A stretch of 36,849 nt of DNA from Bradyrhizobium liaoningense. Its GTDB lineage: Bacteria; Pseudomonadota; Alphaproteobacteria; Rhizobiales; Xanthobacteraceae. The translations under genes were made by a program, and so were the position numbers. Positions 16,408 to 24,128 of the stretch are shown here, piece after piece. The stretch's first letter is position 1; each line of letters opens with the position of its first letter. The DNA lies in the NCBI RefSeq assembly GCF_018130955.1, contig NZ_JAFCJM010000069.1, positions 1 to 36,849 on the forward strand, given 5' to 3'. The notes beneath the pieces were generated by a model. The model worked only from the letters and a program-made list of their open reading frames with translations. It was not told the DNA's origin and searched no databases.

Positions 16408-16440
16408 CCCGCCAGTTCTTAGCTAAGACATGTTGGCGGG
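16408..16440 (-). promoter_or_regulatory. Palindromic hairpin overlapping pccB ribosome-binding site
   Basis: Just upstream of the pccB start codon (16402), outer arms CCCGCCA and TGGCGGG (16408-16414 and 16434-16440) flank a perfect 12-bp palindrome, TCTTAGCTAAGA (16417-16428). On the mRNA strand the 3' arm TGGCGGG runs into AG, and the GGGAG there is the only ribosome-binding candidate. A folded stem would hide part of it. Alternatively the inner palindrome is a DNA operator. The structure is seen directly; the function is inferred. Confidence 0.55.
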
Positions 16441-16552
16441 GGTTCTAACACGGCATTTTGCGAGCCGGGAAGCGGGTTTGCACCTGGCTGGCCTGCAGCC
16501 GCTAGACGCAAAAGCCCAAGGCTTTACAAGGCGCTAGGCGGGGAGATGGGCG

Positions 16553-16957
16553 ATGGACGAGGTAGCAGGCGAGCGAGGTGCAGCAAGCGGCGGCGTCAAA
16601 GCCCTGCTCCGGCTGGAGGGGCTGGCGCTGTTTCTCGGCATGGTGCTGCTCTATGCGGTGTGGGGCGGCTCCTGGCTCGTGTTCGCCCTGCTCTTCCTGG
16701 CGCCGGACCTCAGCTTTCTGGCCTATCTCGCGGACAGCAAGACCGGCGCCATCGTCTACAACGCCGCGCACAGCTACATGGCACCCGTGGCGCTGATGAC
16801 GGCCGGATTCGCGCTGGAATGGCCCCTCGCCCTGTCGATCGCCATGATCTGGCTCGCCCATATCGGCATCGACCGCGCGCTCGGCTACGGGCTGAAATAT
16901 GCTGCCGGCTTCGGCTTCACCCATCTGGGGCGGATCGGGCGGCCGGGGAAGGTGTGA
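16553..16957 (+). CDS. DUF4260 membrane protein
   Basis: The 134-residue protein matches the DUF4260 family: LLRLEGLALFLGMVLLYA near 18-35, FLAPDLSFLAYL near 49-60, VYNAAHSYMAPVAL near 68-81 and the C-terminal LAHIGIDRALGYGLKYAAGF, HLGRIG. It has four hydrophobic segments and is an inner-membrane protein of unknown role. GGGGAG lies 7 bases before the start at 16553. An ATG at 16546 is out of frame. Confidence 0.88.
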   Translation: MDEVAGERGAASGGVKALLRLEGLALFLGMVLLYAVWGGSWLVFALLFLAPDLSFLAYLADSKTGAIVYNAAHSYMAPVALMTAGFALEWPLALSIAMIWLAHIGIDRALGYGLKYAAGFGFTHLGRIGRPGKV

Positions 16958-17138
16958 ACGGCCCCGCCTCGCGGCCGTTTGGCGGCCGCCTTGGGTTGAC
17001 CGATTCACCTGACTCTGGCTTGCTCCGAATCTCGATCAGGCGCCGAATGTGAAAGCGTGAGCTCAGTCATTTGGTACGGCGGCGGTCAGCGTCAAACGCG
17101 TACTTGCTCCGTTCCCTTTGACTGCGATTGCACCACAG

Positions 17139-17756
17139 ATGTCCGCGACGGTCGTTCCCCTGCCGGAGAACAGCACTTCCGAGACCACCGACTTCCTGCG
17201 CCGGATGGCCAGCATGGTGTCGGGGCGCAATGGCGAGATGCTGCTGCGCGCCGCCACGATGATCGATGCACTGACGCACCGGGCGATGTCGGCCGAGCAG
17301 CTCTATCGCCGCCAGCAGGAGGAGAGCACGCGCAACGCTGAGCTGCGCGAGGTCGCCGAGCTCGCCTCCGACGGCCTGCTCCGGCAGCTCGATGGCCTGC
17401 GCGCCCAGCTTGCCGGGGTCACCGAACAGGCGACGATGGAGCGCGGCCAGTTCGAGGCCGAGCGCGCGCGCTTCGAGACGGAACGCGGCCGGCTGCTCGC
17501 CTTGATGCAGGATGCGGAAGCCCATGTCGGGCGCGTGACGGAGGAGCTCGAGACGCTCCAAAAATCCGTCGATGAGTTCAACGCGACAGCGGTTTCCGTG
17601 CCGATCGAGGTGCTGCGGCTGGCGCGGGCGCAGTTCGACTTCCTCTCGGACGGCTTTGCGAGGAATGGCGACCTGGTCTTGCAGGCGATGAGCGAGATCG
17701 GCGGCTGCGCCATCGACCAGGCGCTGGCGAACAAGGCTGCGGAGAAGTCTGCCTAG
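17139..17756 (+). CDS. Coiled-coil protein of unknown function
   Basis: The 205-residue protein begins MSATVVPLPENSTSE (an in-frame TTG at 17118 could add seven residues; neither has a clear ribosome-binding site). The middle (about 60-150) is strongly charged and heptad-like, with QQEESTRNAELREVAEL and ERGQFEAERARFETERGRL, indicating a long coiled coil. The C-terminal part is a helical domain (LARAQFDFLSDGFARNGDLV). No signal peptide or membrane segment is seen. I do not recognise a named family. Confidence 0.7.
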   Translation: MSATVVPLPENSTSETTDFLRRMASMVSGRNGEMLLRAATMIDALTHRAMSAEQLYRRQQEESTRNAELREVAELASDGLLRQLDGLRAQLAGVTEQATMERGQFEAERARFETERGRLLALMQDAEAHVGRVTEELETLQKSVDEFNATAVSVPIEVLRLARAQFDFLSDGFARNGDLVLQAMSEIGGCAIDQALANKAAEKSA

Positions 17757-17836
17757 CCCCTCGCCGCTTGCGCGACGCGAATTGACAGCGCGCGAGGTGG
17801 TTGTTCTATTCAAGCAAAATAATGGGGAGGATGGCC

Positions 17837-18841
17837 ATGCTGACGGCGCCGCGTGTCGTTGTCGCGCTCATTGCACTTGTTGTCTCGACCTTGCTGATTG
17901 GCATCGAGACCCGCGCGCAGTCGCTGCCGAAGGAGGTCGCCTCCCGCGTCGAGATCTACGCGATCCCCTCGCTGACCCTTTCCGACCAGCAATTCCTGAG
18001 CGGCGATGCGGCCGCCGGCAAGCCGGTGACGGTCGCCGGCGAATTCCGCGTGGCGCAGGGCACCGGCAAGCTGCCGGCCGTCATCCTCATGCACGGCTCG
18101 GGCGGCGTCGGCGCTACCACAGAGGCCTGGGTGCACACGTTCAACGCGATGGGCATCTCGACCTTCGTGATCGACGGCTTTACCGGTCGCGGCTTGACGT
18201 CGGTCAATCAGAACCAGGCGCTGCTCGGCCGGCTCAATTTCATCATCGACATCTATCGTTCGCTGGAAATCCTTGCAAAGCATCCCCGCGTCGATCCCGA
18301 CCGGATCGTGCTGATGGGCTTCTCGCGCGGCGGACAGGCGGCACTCTTTGCGAGCCTCGATCGCTTCCAAAAGCTCTGGAACAAGTCCGGCGCGCAGTTC
18401 GCGGCCTACATCCCCTTCTATCCGGACTGTTCGACGACCTATGCGACCGACAGCGAGGTTACAGCACGTCCGATCCGCATCTTTCACGGCACACCCGACG
18501 ACTACAATCCCGTGAAGAGCTGCAAGGCCTTTGTCGAGCGGCTCAAGGAAGCCAAGCGCGACGTGGTGCTGACCGAATACCCGGACTCCGCCCATGGTTT
18601 CGATAGCGGCCTGCTCGGCGTCAACACCATCACGGTGTCGGCGAATGCGCAGACGGTGCGCAACTGCCGCATCAAGGAAGGCGAAGGCGGCGTGCTGATG
18701 AACGGCGATACCAACGCGCCCTTCACCTACAAGGACGCCTGCGTCGAGCTCAACCCGCATGTCGGCGGCAATCCAGCCACCGCCGGCGACGCACGGAAGG
18801 CGGTGGTGAAGTTTTTGCAGGCGTTGTTCAAGCTGGGATAG
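17837..18841 (+). CDS. Secreted dienelactone-hydrolase-like alpha/beta hydrolase
   Basis: The 334-residue protein has a signal peptide (about 1-28, ending in TRAQS) and an alpha/beta-hydrolase core of the dienelactone hydrolase type: VILMHGSGGVG near 83, the nucleophile elbow GFSRGGQA with Ser near 163, an acid in HGTPDDYNP and a His in YPDSAHGFDSG. The substrate is unknown. Of the in-frame starts at 17801, 17831 and 17837, the last has GGGGAGG (17824-17830) at a proper 6-base spacing, and it also starts the signal peptide. Confidence 0.85.
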   Translation: MLTAPRVVVALIALVVSTLLIGIETRAQSLPKEVASRVEIYAIPSLTLSDQQFLSGDAAAGKPVTVAGEFRVAQGTGKLPAVILMHGSGGVGATTEAWVHTFNAMGISTFVIDGFTGRGLTSVNQNQALLGRLNFIIDIYRSLEILAKHPRVDPDRIVLMGFSRGGQAALFASLDRFQKLWNKSGAQFAAYIPFYPDCSTTYATDSEVTARPIRIFHGTPDDYNPVKSCKAFVERLKEAKRDVVLTEYPDSAHGFDSGLLGVNTITVSANAQTVRNCRIKEGEGGVLMNGDTNAPFTYKDACVELNPHVGGNPATAGDARKAVVKFLQALFKLG

Positions 18842-18848
18842 CGACGCG

Positions 18849-18891
18849 CTAAAGCGCGATGGCGTTAGGTCGAATCGTTATCGCGCTTTAG
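18849..18891. repeat. 43-bp palindrome CTAAAGCGCGA, copy 1
   Basis: CTAAAGCGCGA (18849-18859) and TCGCGCTTTAG (18881-18891) are perfect inverted arms around a 21-base centre. The same 43-bp element occurs at 25744-25786 with a few centre changes. It lies 8 bases after the hydrolase stop and is a likely terminator. Confidence 0.88.
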
Positions 18892-18902
18892 GTATTTGTT
18901 TG

Positions 18903-18949
18903 AGCATGATCTTGTCGGAAAACCGCTGCGCACTTTTCCGGATCATGCT
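18903..18949. repeat. AGCATGATC palindrome, copy 1
   Basis: AGCATGATC (18903-18911) and GATCATGCT (18941-18949) flank a conserved core containing TCGGAAAACCGC and CTTTTCCG. A second copy is at 22630-22675. This copy directly follows the 43-bp palindrome and abuts the TAA stop (18950-18952) of the beta-lactamase gene, whose reading frame therefore ends at the repeat edge. Confidence 0.85.
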
Positions 18950-19768
18950 TTAGATCGCGCCGATGTCGGTCAGGCAGGCCTGCGTCAGCGGCATGCGCTG
19001 GGCAATGAGGCCGGGCTCGCGGCAGTCCATGTTGAGCGCGAACACGGTGTGCGCGCTGCCCTTCTCGGCCCAGCCGACCATCCAGCCGAGCGACGGCTCG
19101 CCGCGCTCGGCGCCGAGCAGCCCCGATTTGACGCGGATCACGCTCTCGCCGACCTTGGTCACCGGCAAGATGTCGGCAACGACATCCTGGCTGCGCTGGC
19201 CGATCGGCAGCGCACGGCGGCGCAGGCGGTCGACAAAGTCGATCTGCTCGATCGGATCGATGCGCAAGGCGCCGGTCAGCCAGAACTGGTCGATGCCGCC
19301 TCCGATGTCGCGATTGCCGTAGTCGAGCATGTCGACATATTTTTGCATCCGTGCCTCGCCGATACGGCGCGCGATCTCCTGGTAGACCGGCACGGCGCTG
19401 ACCGCGATCGCACTGCGCAGCGTGTGGTCCTTGTTCCAGGCCTCGATGGGGCGCTTCACGCCGTCCCAGGGGAAGACGTCCTTGTCGGCATCCTGCACCA
19501 CCCCTAGCTCGAGCGCGATCAGCGAGTTCGGGATCTTGAAGGTCGAGGCCGGCAACTGGGCTTCGCCCGAGCGGTCCTTGTCGCTCGCGATGATCAGATA
19601 GTCGTCGACCTTGTAGCCGACGAAGGTGCCGGCCGTGCCGGCATCCTTGAACCGCTTTGCAAGGCTGTCGCGGATCTCGCTGCGCGGCGGCGCCACGACG
19701 GCGAGCGCGCGTGATGGCAGGACGGTGGCCGCTGCGAGCAGGCCGAGAGTGGCGCGACGGGTAATCAC
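18950..19768 (-). CDS. Class D (OXA-type) beta-lactamase homologue
   Basis: The 272-residue protein has the full set of class D serine beta-lactamase motifs: S75-T-F-K78 (nucleophile and the lysine normally carboxylated), S124-A-V126, Y150-G-N152 and K214-S-G216, plus FPWDG and WMVGW. The length matches OXA enzymes. The N-terminus MITRRATLGLLAAATVLPSRALA has an RR pair and a signal peptide, so export to the periplasm, possibly by Tat, is predicted. The start codon is GTG (19766-19768). Activity and spectrum cannot be read from sequence. No mobile element, integron site or regulator is adjacent, so it looks like an intrinsic chromosomal gene. Confidence 0.9.
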   Translation of the reverse strand: MITRRATLGLLAAATVLPSRALAVVAPPRSEIRDSLAKRFKDAGTAGTFVGYKVDDYLIIASDKDRSGEAQLPASTFKIPNSLIALELGVVQDADKDVFPWDGVKRPIEAWNKDHTLRSAIAVSAVPVYQEIARRIGEARMQKYVDMLDYGNRDIGGGIDQFWLTGALRIDPIEQIDFVDRLRRRALPIGQRSQDVVADILPVTKVGESVIRVKSGLLGAERGEPSLGWMVGWAEKGSAHTVFALNMDCREPGLIAQRMPLTQACLTDIGAI

Positions 19769-19841
19769 AAGCGCTTATCCCTGAAGTTCGGAGACGGCCG
19801 CGACATTGCAGCCGGTATCGTGGTCAAACGATGACAGGGCT

Positions 19842-20117
19842 TTAGCGAATGCGCCCCGACAGGCGCAGCACGAACACCAGCACCTCCGCGACCGCCTTGT
19901 AGAGGTCCGGCGGGATTTCCTCGCCGAGCTCGACTTTTGACAACGCGCCGGCCAGCACCTCGTTCTCCTCGATCGGGATGTCGTGGGCTTTTGCGAGTTC
20001 CACGATCTTGGCGCCGATCGCGCCCTTGCCCTTGGCGACGACAACGGGCGCACCGCCCTTCTTCTCGCGGTCGTAGTGCAGCGCAATGGCGAGCTGGGTC
20101 TTCTCGTCGACGCTCAT
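19842..20117 (-). CDS. FlhB C-terminal-like (FlhB2/YlqH-type) protein
   Basis: The 91-residue protein corresponds to the cytoplasmic domain of the FlhB/YscU export-switch family (IALHYDREKKGGAPVVVAKG, IPIEENEVLAGALSKVELGEEIP, LYKAVAEVLVFVLRLSG). It lacks the membrane helices and the NPTH autocleavage site and begins just after where that site would be. This matches stand-alone FlhB2/YlqH-like proteins that can stand in for the cleaved FlhB fragment in substrate switching in some bacteria. Its ATG overlaps the TGA of the FliK-like gene (ATGA, 20114-20117), so translation is probably coupled. Confidence 0.85.
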   Translation of the reverse strand: MSVDEKTQLAIALHYDREKKGGAPVVVAKGKGAIGAKIVELAKAHDIPIEENEVLAGALSKVELGEEIPPDLYKAVAEVLVFVLRLSGRIR

Positions 20118-21745
20118 AGCGCGCGATCCAGGAAATGCCCGGCCTTGGCCGGTGCCGGTTGCGGCGGCGTGCCTTCGCGAATGACGATGTCGCCGGTCTT
20201 CAGCTCGGCCTTGGTCAGGGCGTCGCAGAGCTCACCGATGCCAGCGCGCAATTGCGCCACCGTGGCCGGCCGCTCCGCCCACATGCGTACCGAAGTTTTT
20301 TCGCCGATGAGCGTGATCAGCGCATGGATCGGGCCGCTCGGCTCGACATTGAGCGAAAAGCGCGCGCGCCAGGCGCGCTTTTCGGGGTCGGCCGCCTCGG
20401 TGCCGCCGTCGCGCGATATCTCGAATTGCGCCATCGCAGTACCCTGCGGCGTCGCAAAGGGAATTTCGAAATTCCACTGCGGCAACGTGGGATCGATGCG
20501 GTGACCGCTGGTGTCGACTCGATCCGGCAGCGAAGCGACTTGAAGCAGCGTCTGCCGCGCGATCGCGGCATCGGTATCGTCGAGCAGGCGATGCACGGTC
20601 TGCGACAGCGGCGCATCTGTCGCGAGCGATGGCAGCGCGATCGGCTGCGCCGACGGCAGTGCCCCGCGGAACGGCGGCGGCGCGGAGGCCGTGCGCGGAT
20701 CGAAGACGTGAGTGTCCGGCGCCTTGTTCGGGGACAAGATGCTGCCGGGCGCGCGCGGCAAGTCCTGCACCGCCTCCTGCAACAGGCTCAGCGCCACACT
20801 GGCAGCAACAGCACGCGGCAACGCTGCTGCAGGAGCGTTGGCGAGCCCCTCGGCAAGTGCTGTCGCTGCACCCGTCGCAACGCGCGGTGCGGCTTGCGAT
20901 GGACTCGCGTCCGGATCTGGCGCCAGCGGCGGAGCCTGCAGCGTCTTAAGCCCCGCCTGCTCCAGCGACGTCGCGGCCTGCGGTACGGCCACGGAAGGCG
21001 ACGCGGCACCCTGCGTCGCCGTCTGCGGCTGGACGGATGCGTCGAGCGACCCCGAAGTGGCCGCGAGCGTCTGGCGCAGCACCAGCAGCGCGGCCTTGAG
21101 ATCGGGAACGTTGCCCGATGATTGCGGCAAGCCGGACGCCAGCGACGCTTCGAACAGCAGCCCGGATTTTTGGAAGGCCGCCTCGATGTCGTCGCCGCCA
21201 AGCAAGGAATCGAGCGGCGTCTGCTGCGCAAGCACGTCGAGCATCGCCTGCTTCAGCGCGGGCGGCAGGCTGCTGCCGTTCACCGCAGCCGTGAGATCGG
21301 CGAACAGCGGCGCCTGGCTGCCCTGCTTCGTAACCGCCTCGCTGGAGGCTACGGACACGGCAATCTGCTCCAGCGGCGTGAGTTGATTGCGCATCACCGT
21401 CGTCGACGGCGCCGAAACGGCCTTGTCGACGAGTGCGGCGGCATTTTGCGTCAGCGTGACCTGATCGGCCGTCGCCTCGCCTGCCCCATTGACGATGGCG
21501 AGCCGCACGCCGGCCTCGTTCTTGGACACCGCAAGCTGGAGGTTCTGGCCCGGTGACAGCGCCACCTCCGACATCACGTCGAGCGAGAGATTTGCGATCG
21601 CGATCCGCACCAGATTGTCGGCGAGCACGCTGACCACCCTGGCCTCGACGACACTGCCGGCCTGCAACGTAAGGTCGGGCGTTGCTGCATCGGCCACGGA
21701 GGTGGCGGCGGCGACCGGAAGGATGGAGCTGACGGGCGTCGGCAT
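20114..21745 (-). CDS. FliK-like flagellar hook-length control protein
   Basis: The 543-residue protein has a long Ala/Pro/Ser/Gln-rich low-complexity N-terminal and central region (about 1-400) and a conserved C-terminal domain (about 420-530: PQWNFEIPFATPQG, MAQFEISRDGG, ARFSLNVEPSGPIHALITL). This is the layout of FliK/YlqG proteins, where a ruler region precedes the C-terminal export-switch domain. It overlaps the FlhB-C-like gene by 4 bases. No other flagellar gene is in the window. It may act with the small FlhB-like protein in an export role that need not be hook length. Confidence 0.8.
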   Translation of the reverse strand: MPTPVSSILPVAAATSVADAATPDLTLQAGSVVEARVVSVLADNLVRIAIANLSLDVMSEVALSPGQNLQLAVSKNEAGVRLAIVNGAGEATADQVTLTQNAAALVDKAVSAPSTTVMRNQLTPLEQIAVSVASSEAVTKQGSQAPLFADLTAAVNGSSLPPALKQAMLDVLAQQTPLDSLLGGDDIEAAFQKSGLLFEASLASGLPQSSGNVPDLKAALLVLRQTLAATSGSLDASVQPQTATQGAASPSVAVPQAATSLEQAGLKTLQAPPLAPDPDASPSQAAPRVATGAATALAEGLANAPAAALPRAVAASVALSLLQEAVQDLPRAPGSILSPNKAPDTHVFDPRTASAPPPFRGALPSAQPIALPSLATDAPLSQTVHRLLDDTDAAIARQTLLQVASLPDRVDTSGHRIDPTLPQWNFEIPFATPQGTAMAQFEISRDGGTEAADPEKRAWRARFSLNVEPSGPIHALITLIGEKTSVRMWAERPATVAQLRAGIGELCDALTKAELKTGDIVIREGTPPQPAPAKAGHFLDRAL

Positions 21746-21802
21746 CTCGAGGGGCTCGCGGAAAGCGGTCCCTACCCTAGCGCCCGCGTCGTAAACGTCT
21801 TG

Positions 21803-22588
21803 TTAAGGACCTTGCGGGCCCACCGCCTGAAGCACCCGGACGGCGGCGTCAAAATCCGTCTGCCTGATAGCGCGGCGGGCGGCCGCCTCCTCGTCCACGC
21901 CCCATTTTTCGGCGTTCCAGTCCTCATCGACATGAGCGGCGGCCCACACCTGGCCGGCGTCGCGCGCCCCGTGCGCCAGCGCCAGGGCGAGCAAGGCCGA
22001 TCCGGTGAGCGTCGTGATCACATGCAGCGCCGCGATCGACCAGGCATCCCCCGGCAATGCCGCGCGCGCGGCCGCAATCGCCTGCTCGGGCTGCGTCACA
22101 TGCATGATGCCTTCGGACAGGATGAAATGCGCGCCCAGCGTCTCGGCGGCCCAGAATAGAACGGGGTCCCAATGCGCGGCCTCACGCGCGACCAGCCCTT
22201 CGGGGTGCCCGGCGCGATAGAACAAAAGGTCGGACTGGAAGTATTTTGCGAGATCGTCGGTGACGAGCTCGACGCGATCGACCACGCCCTCGGTCACGCT
22301 GTTGGCAAGCCGCGTCAACGGCATTGTCATGGGATCGATCGTCTCCTGCTGCGCCGCCCATTCCCCGGCGACCGCCTCGGCAAGCGGACGCGACGGGATC
22401 ACGACCTGACGTCCCGAGGGCGTGCGGATGGCCTTGCCGTCGAGCGTGACGGCAAAGCCGCCATCGGCCTCCGCAACGCCCGCCTCCTTGTAGAAACGCT
22501 TGCGTTGGGGCGCGCGGGTGGCCTGGCGCACCGCCTCCTGCGGATCGAGCGGGGATCGGCCCGCGGCTTCGTCAAACAGTTCGCGCAT
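21803..22588 (-). CDS. ATP12-family F1-ATPase assembly chaperone
   Basis: The 261-residue protein matches the ATP12 family (PF07542): FYKEAGVAE near 32, FAVTLDGKAIRTPSGRQVVIPS near 45-66, the conserved AGEWAAQ, the region MTMPLTRLANSVTEGV and VTDDLAKYFQSDLLFYRAG, and WDPVLFWAAETLGA. ATP12 binds the F1 alpha subunit during assembly in mitochondria and alphaproteobacteria. The start at 22588 is chosen because longer in-frame versions add low-complexity sequence across an intergenic repeat. Confidence 0.88.
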   Translation of the reverse strand: MRELFDEAAGRSPLDPQEAVRQATRAPQRKRFYKEAGVAEADGGFAVTLDGKAIRTPSGRQVVIPSRPLAEAVAGEWAAQQETIDPMTMPLTRLANSVTEGVVDRVELVTDDLAKYFQSDLLFYRAGHPEGLVAREAAHWDPVLFWAAETLGAHFILSEGIMHVTQPEQAIAAARAALPGDAWSIAALHVITTLTGSALLALALAHGARDAGQVWAAAHVDEDWNAEKWGVDEEAAARRAIRQTDFDAAVRVLQAVGPQGP

Positions 22589-22629
22589 CGTACGTATCGG
22601 CCCTGATGGCAAGAGGCGGCTTTGTTTTG

Positions 22630-22675
22630 AGCATGATCTTTCGGAAAACCGCTGCACACTTTTCCGGATCATGCT
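22630..22675. repeat. AGCATGATC palindrome, copy 2
   Basis: AGCATGATC (22630-22638) and GATCATGCT (22667-22675) with the same core as copy 1 at 18903-18949. It lies in the short space between the divergent ATP12 and secreted-protein genes. Confidence 0.87.
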
Positions 22676-22721
22676 CCTACTTTTAAGGTAAGAACGGCGG
22701 CCGATAAAGCGAGCCGCAGGA

Positions 22722-23168
22722 ATGAGGGAAATTGCGGGCATTTTGGCCGTGTTCGCCGGGCTTTGGCTGACGACCGCCGAGGCCGGCTTCCGTTCCCCGG
22801 AATCGCTGGTGCGCAACGTCTACGCCCATTACGGCCAGGGTTCGCCGGACCTCTCAAAGGGCCTGCCGCGGGATGCGGCAACCGCCCGGCAGTTCTTCGA
22901 CGCCAGCCTGCGCAAGGCTTGGAGCAGCCCGAGAGGAGAGCCCTACGATTTCCTGGTGCAGAGCCCGACCTGGCGGCTCGGCCCGATCGCGATCTCGGTT
23001 TCGCGCAGGCAGTTCGACAAGACCTATGTCGCCGCCGCCTTCGACAACAATGGCCGACGCGTGACGCTGAACTTCATCCTGGTCAGCGGTCCGGAGGGCT
23101 GGCTCATCACCGAAGTCGAGAGCCCGCATGACAGCCTGCGGATGTTTTTGGAGCAGTTCAGGAATTAG
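22722..23168 (+). CDS. Secreted protein of unknown function
   Basis: The 148-residue protein has a signal peptide (about 1-21, ending AEAG) and a mature domain with VRNVYAHYGQGSPDL, FFDASLRKAW, WRLGPIAISVSRR and LVSGPEGWLITEVESP, a pattern resembling DUF3828-like NTF2-fold secreted proteins. No function is assigned. GCAGGA sits directly before the ATG, a tight spacing. Confidence 0.78.
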   Translation: MREIAGILAVFAGLWLTTAEAGFRSPESLVRNVYAHYGQGSPDLSKGLPRDAATARQFFDASLRKAWSSPRGEPYDFLVQSPTWRLGPIAISVSRRQFDKTYVAAAFDNNGRRVTLNFILVSGPEGWLITEVESPHDSLRMFLEQFRN

Positions 23169-23490
23169 AGGCCGACGGGGTCCGCCGCGCGCCTCCGACA
23201 GAAAATGTCGAAAACAACCCCATGCAAAGTAGCCGAGGCCGGCCGGCGCGATCGTCTACGGATTTTACGAATTTCATTTGACGCGTCGGGCAAATCGGGT
23301 GCATAGTGGCATCATCGCGACCGTGCCGACGTCGAGAGCCCGCCAGCACCGCGGCGGAAGTCGCCCGCCAGATACTCGGTGTCGTCCTGGCGAACCAGGC
23401 TGTGCAAAAACTCAAGATTCGGAGAGCTCGATAGAACAGGATGCTACACGCCCCTGCTTTCAAGCTCTTTACTGACTACTTGGTTCTCTC

Positions 23491-23550
23491 TTCTGTCGCG
23501 CAAGAGAATCAGATTCTACGTCGAAACGAGCGCGCTGAGTTTTTTTACGG
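23491..23550 (+). pseudogene. Possible PIN-domain N-terminal fragment
   Basis: A plus-strand frame around 23491-23550 reads RKRIRFYVETSALSFFTA, which resembles the start of VapC-like PIN nucleases (a conserved Val-Glu-Thr-Ser with the acidic metal ligand). It then runs into the palindromic repeat and loses similarity. There is no start codon in the expected place. It is at most a remnant, and chance similarity is possible because the match is short. Confidence 0.3.
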
Positions 23551-23554
23551 CCTG

Positions 23555-23674
23555 GAACGCCGGGACCCATAACCCCAGGCAGCAGTTTGGCGAAGACCGG
23601 GAGTCGCTTTGGTACTCCCAGAGTCCGCTCTTGATAGATCACGCGGTATGGGTCCTGGCGTTCGCCAGGACGAC
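23555..23674. repeat. Intergenic repeat with GTCCTGGCG ends
   Basis: The left part GAACGCCGGGACCCATAACC (23555-23574) is an imperfect complement of ATGGGTCCTGGCGTTC in the right part (about 23648-23663). The form resembles a widespread Bradyrhizobium intergenic element. Its expected outermost left arm GTCGTCCTGGCGAA is displaced to 23381-23394, about 160 bases upstream. Confidence 0.65.
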
Positions 23675-23680
23675 TCGGGG

Positions 23681-23995
23681 CTACTGGTTCGCGCAGCTCC
23701 GCGCATAGGTCCCGCGATCGGCGGGGCTCATTCCCGCAGCGGCGGCGGCATCAAGGCATTTGTTGAAGCGATCGCCGTGGGAGTTCCGCGGTATGGGCTT
23801 GTAGTTGTAGCTCGGCTTGGCGCCGAGCTGCGGAATCTTCGGCACTTCGATTTTCGGCGGCGGGGGCGGTGGAGGCGGCGGCGGATTGAATATCGACGTG
23901 CCGGGCAGCGTGGACTGCGCCGAGGCACCTTCGCCGGCAAGCAACCCAACGGTCACGAGGAGGAACGAAATCGTATGCCGCGTCATGGAGGACAT
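23681..23995 (-). CDS. Small secreted protein with polyproline tract
   Basis: The 104-residue protein has a signal peptide (about 1-26, ending ASAQS), a run of ten prolines near 38-47, a KIEVPKIPQLG linker and a C-terminal segment with two cysteines (FNKCLDAAAAAGM and YARSCANQ) that may pair. No function is recognised. The start at 23995 is preferred over 23986 because GAGGGG lies upstream at a suitable distance. It follows the RluC-type gene on the same strand after a hairpin-rich gap. Confidence 0.75.
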   Translation of the reverse strand: MSSMTRHTISFLLVTVGLLAGEGASAQSTLPGTSIFNPPPPPPPPPPKIEVPKIPQLGAKPSYNYKPIPRNSHGDRFNKCLDAAAAAGMSPADRGTYARSCANQ

Positions 23996-24034
23996 GTTGT
24001 GCCCCTCGCATCGCCCCGCACAACCCAGAGCTTC

Positions 24035-24055
24035 CGTTCCGATAGAATCGGAACG
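24035..24055. terminator. Hairpin CGTTCCGAT-AGA-ATCGGAACG
   Basis: A perfect 9-bp stem with a 3-base loop lies in the gap between the RluC-type gene's 3' end (24129) and the start of the next minus-strand gene (23995). The sequence from here to about 24128, with TCTAGATTCTTGTTTTGACG and ACCGGTGTCCACTTCGCTGG, resembles a repeated Bradyrhizobium intergenic element (from memory). It may end the upstream transcript. Confidence 0.5.
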
Positions 24056-24128
24056 AAAACTCTAGATTCTTGTTTTGACGCGCTTTCTTGACGCGAACCG
24101 GTGTCCACTTCGCTGGAAAACGCTCTAA

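Larger units (their letters stand above)
23169..23680. other. 512-base intergenic region with repeat debris
   Basis: No supported intact gene. From the left it holds non-coding sequence around 23255-23330 (a TGACGCGTCGGGCAAATCGG stretch that I associate with other Bradyrhizobium intergenic regions, from memory), GTCGTCCTGGCGAA at 23381-23394, an AT-richer segment (about 23400-23545) with a perfect palindrome AGAATC-A-GATTCT at 23505-23517 and a PIN-like reading frame fragment, then a repeat at 23555-23674 whose right end, TTCGCCAGGACGAC (23661-23674), is the exact complement of 23381-23394. Confidence 0.6.

Noticed and set aside
23395..23555. A 161-bp MITE-like insertion with CCAGGCTGT/ACGGCCTGG ends
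   Set aside because: The inverted ends are short with a mismatch, the target duplication would be only two or three bases, and the PIN-like fragment gives another explanation. Kept only as an alternative in a finding.
23379..23708. 109-codon plus-strand ORF
   Set aside because: It starts at a GTG inside repeat sequence and is composed of repeat debris; only the short PIN-like stretch was kept as a low-confidence fragment.
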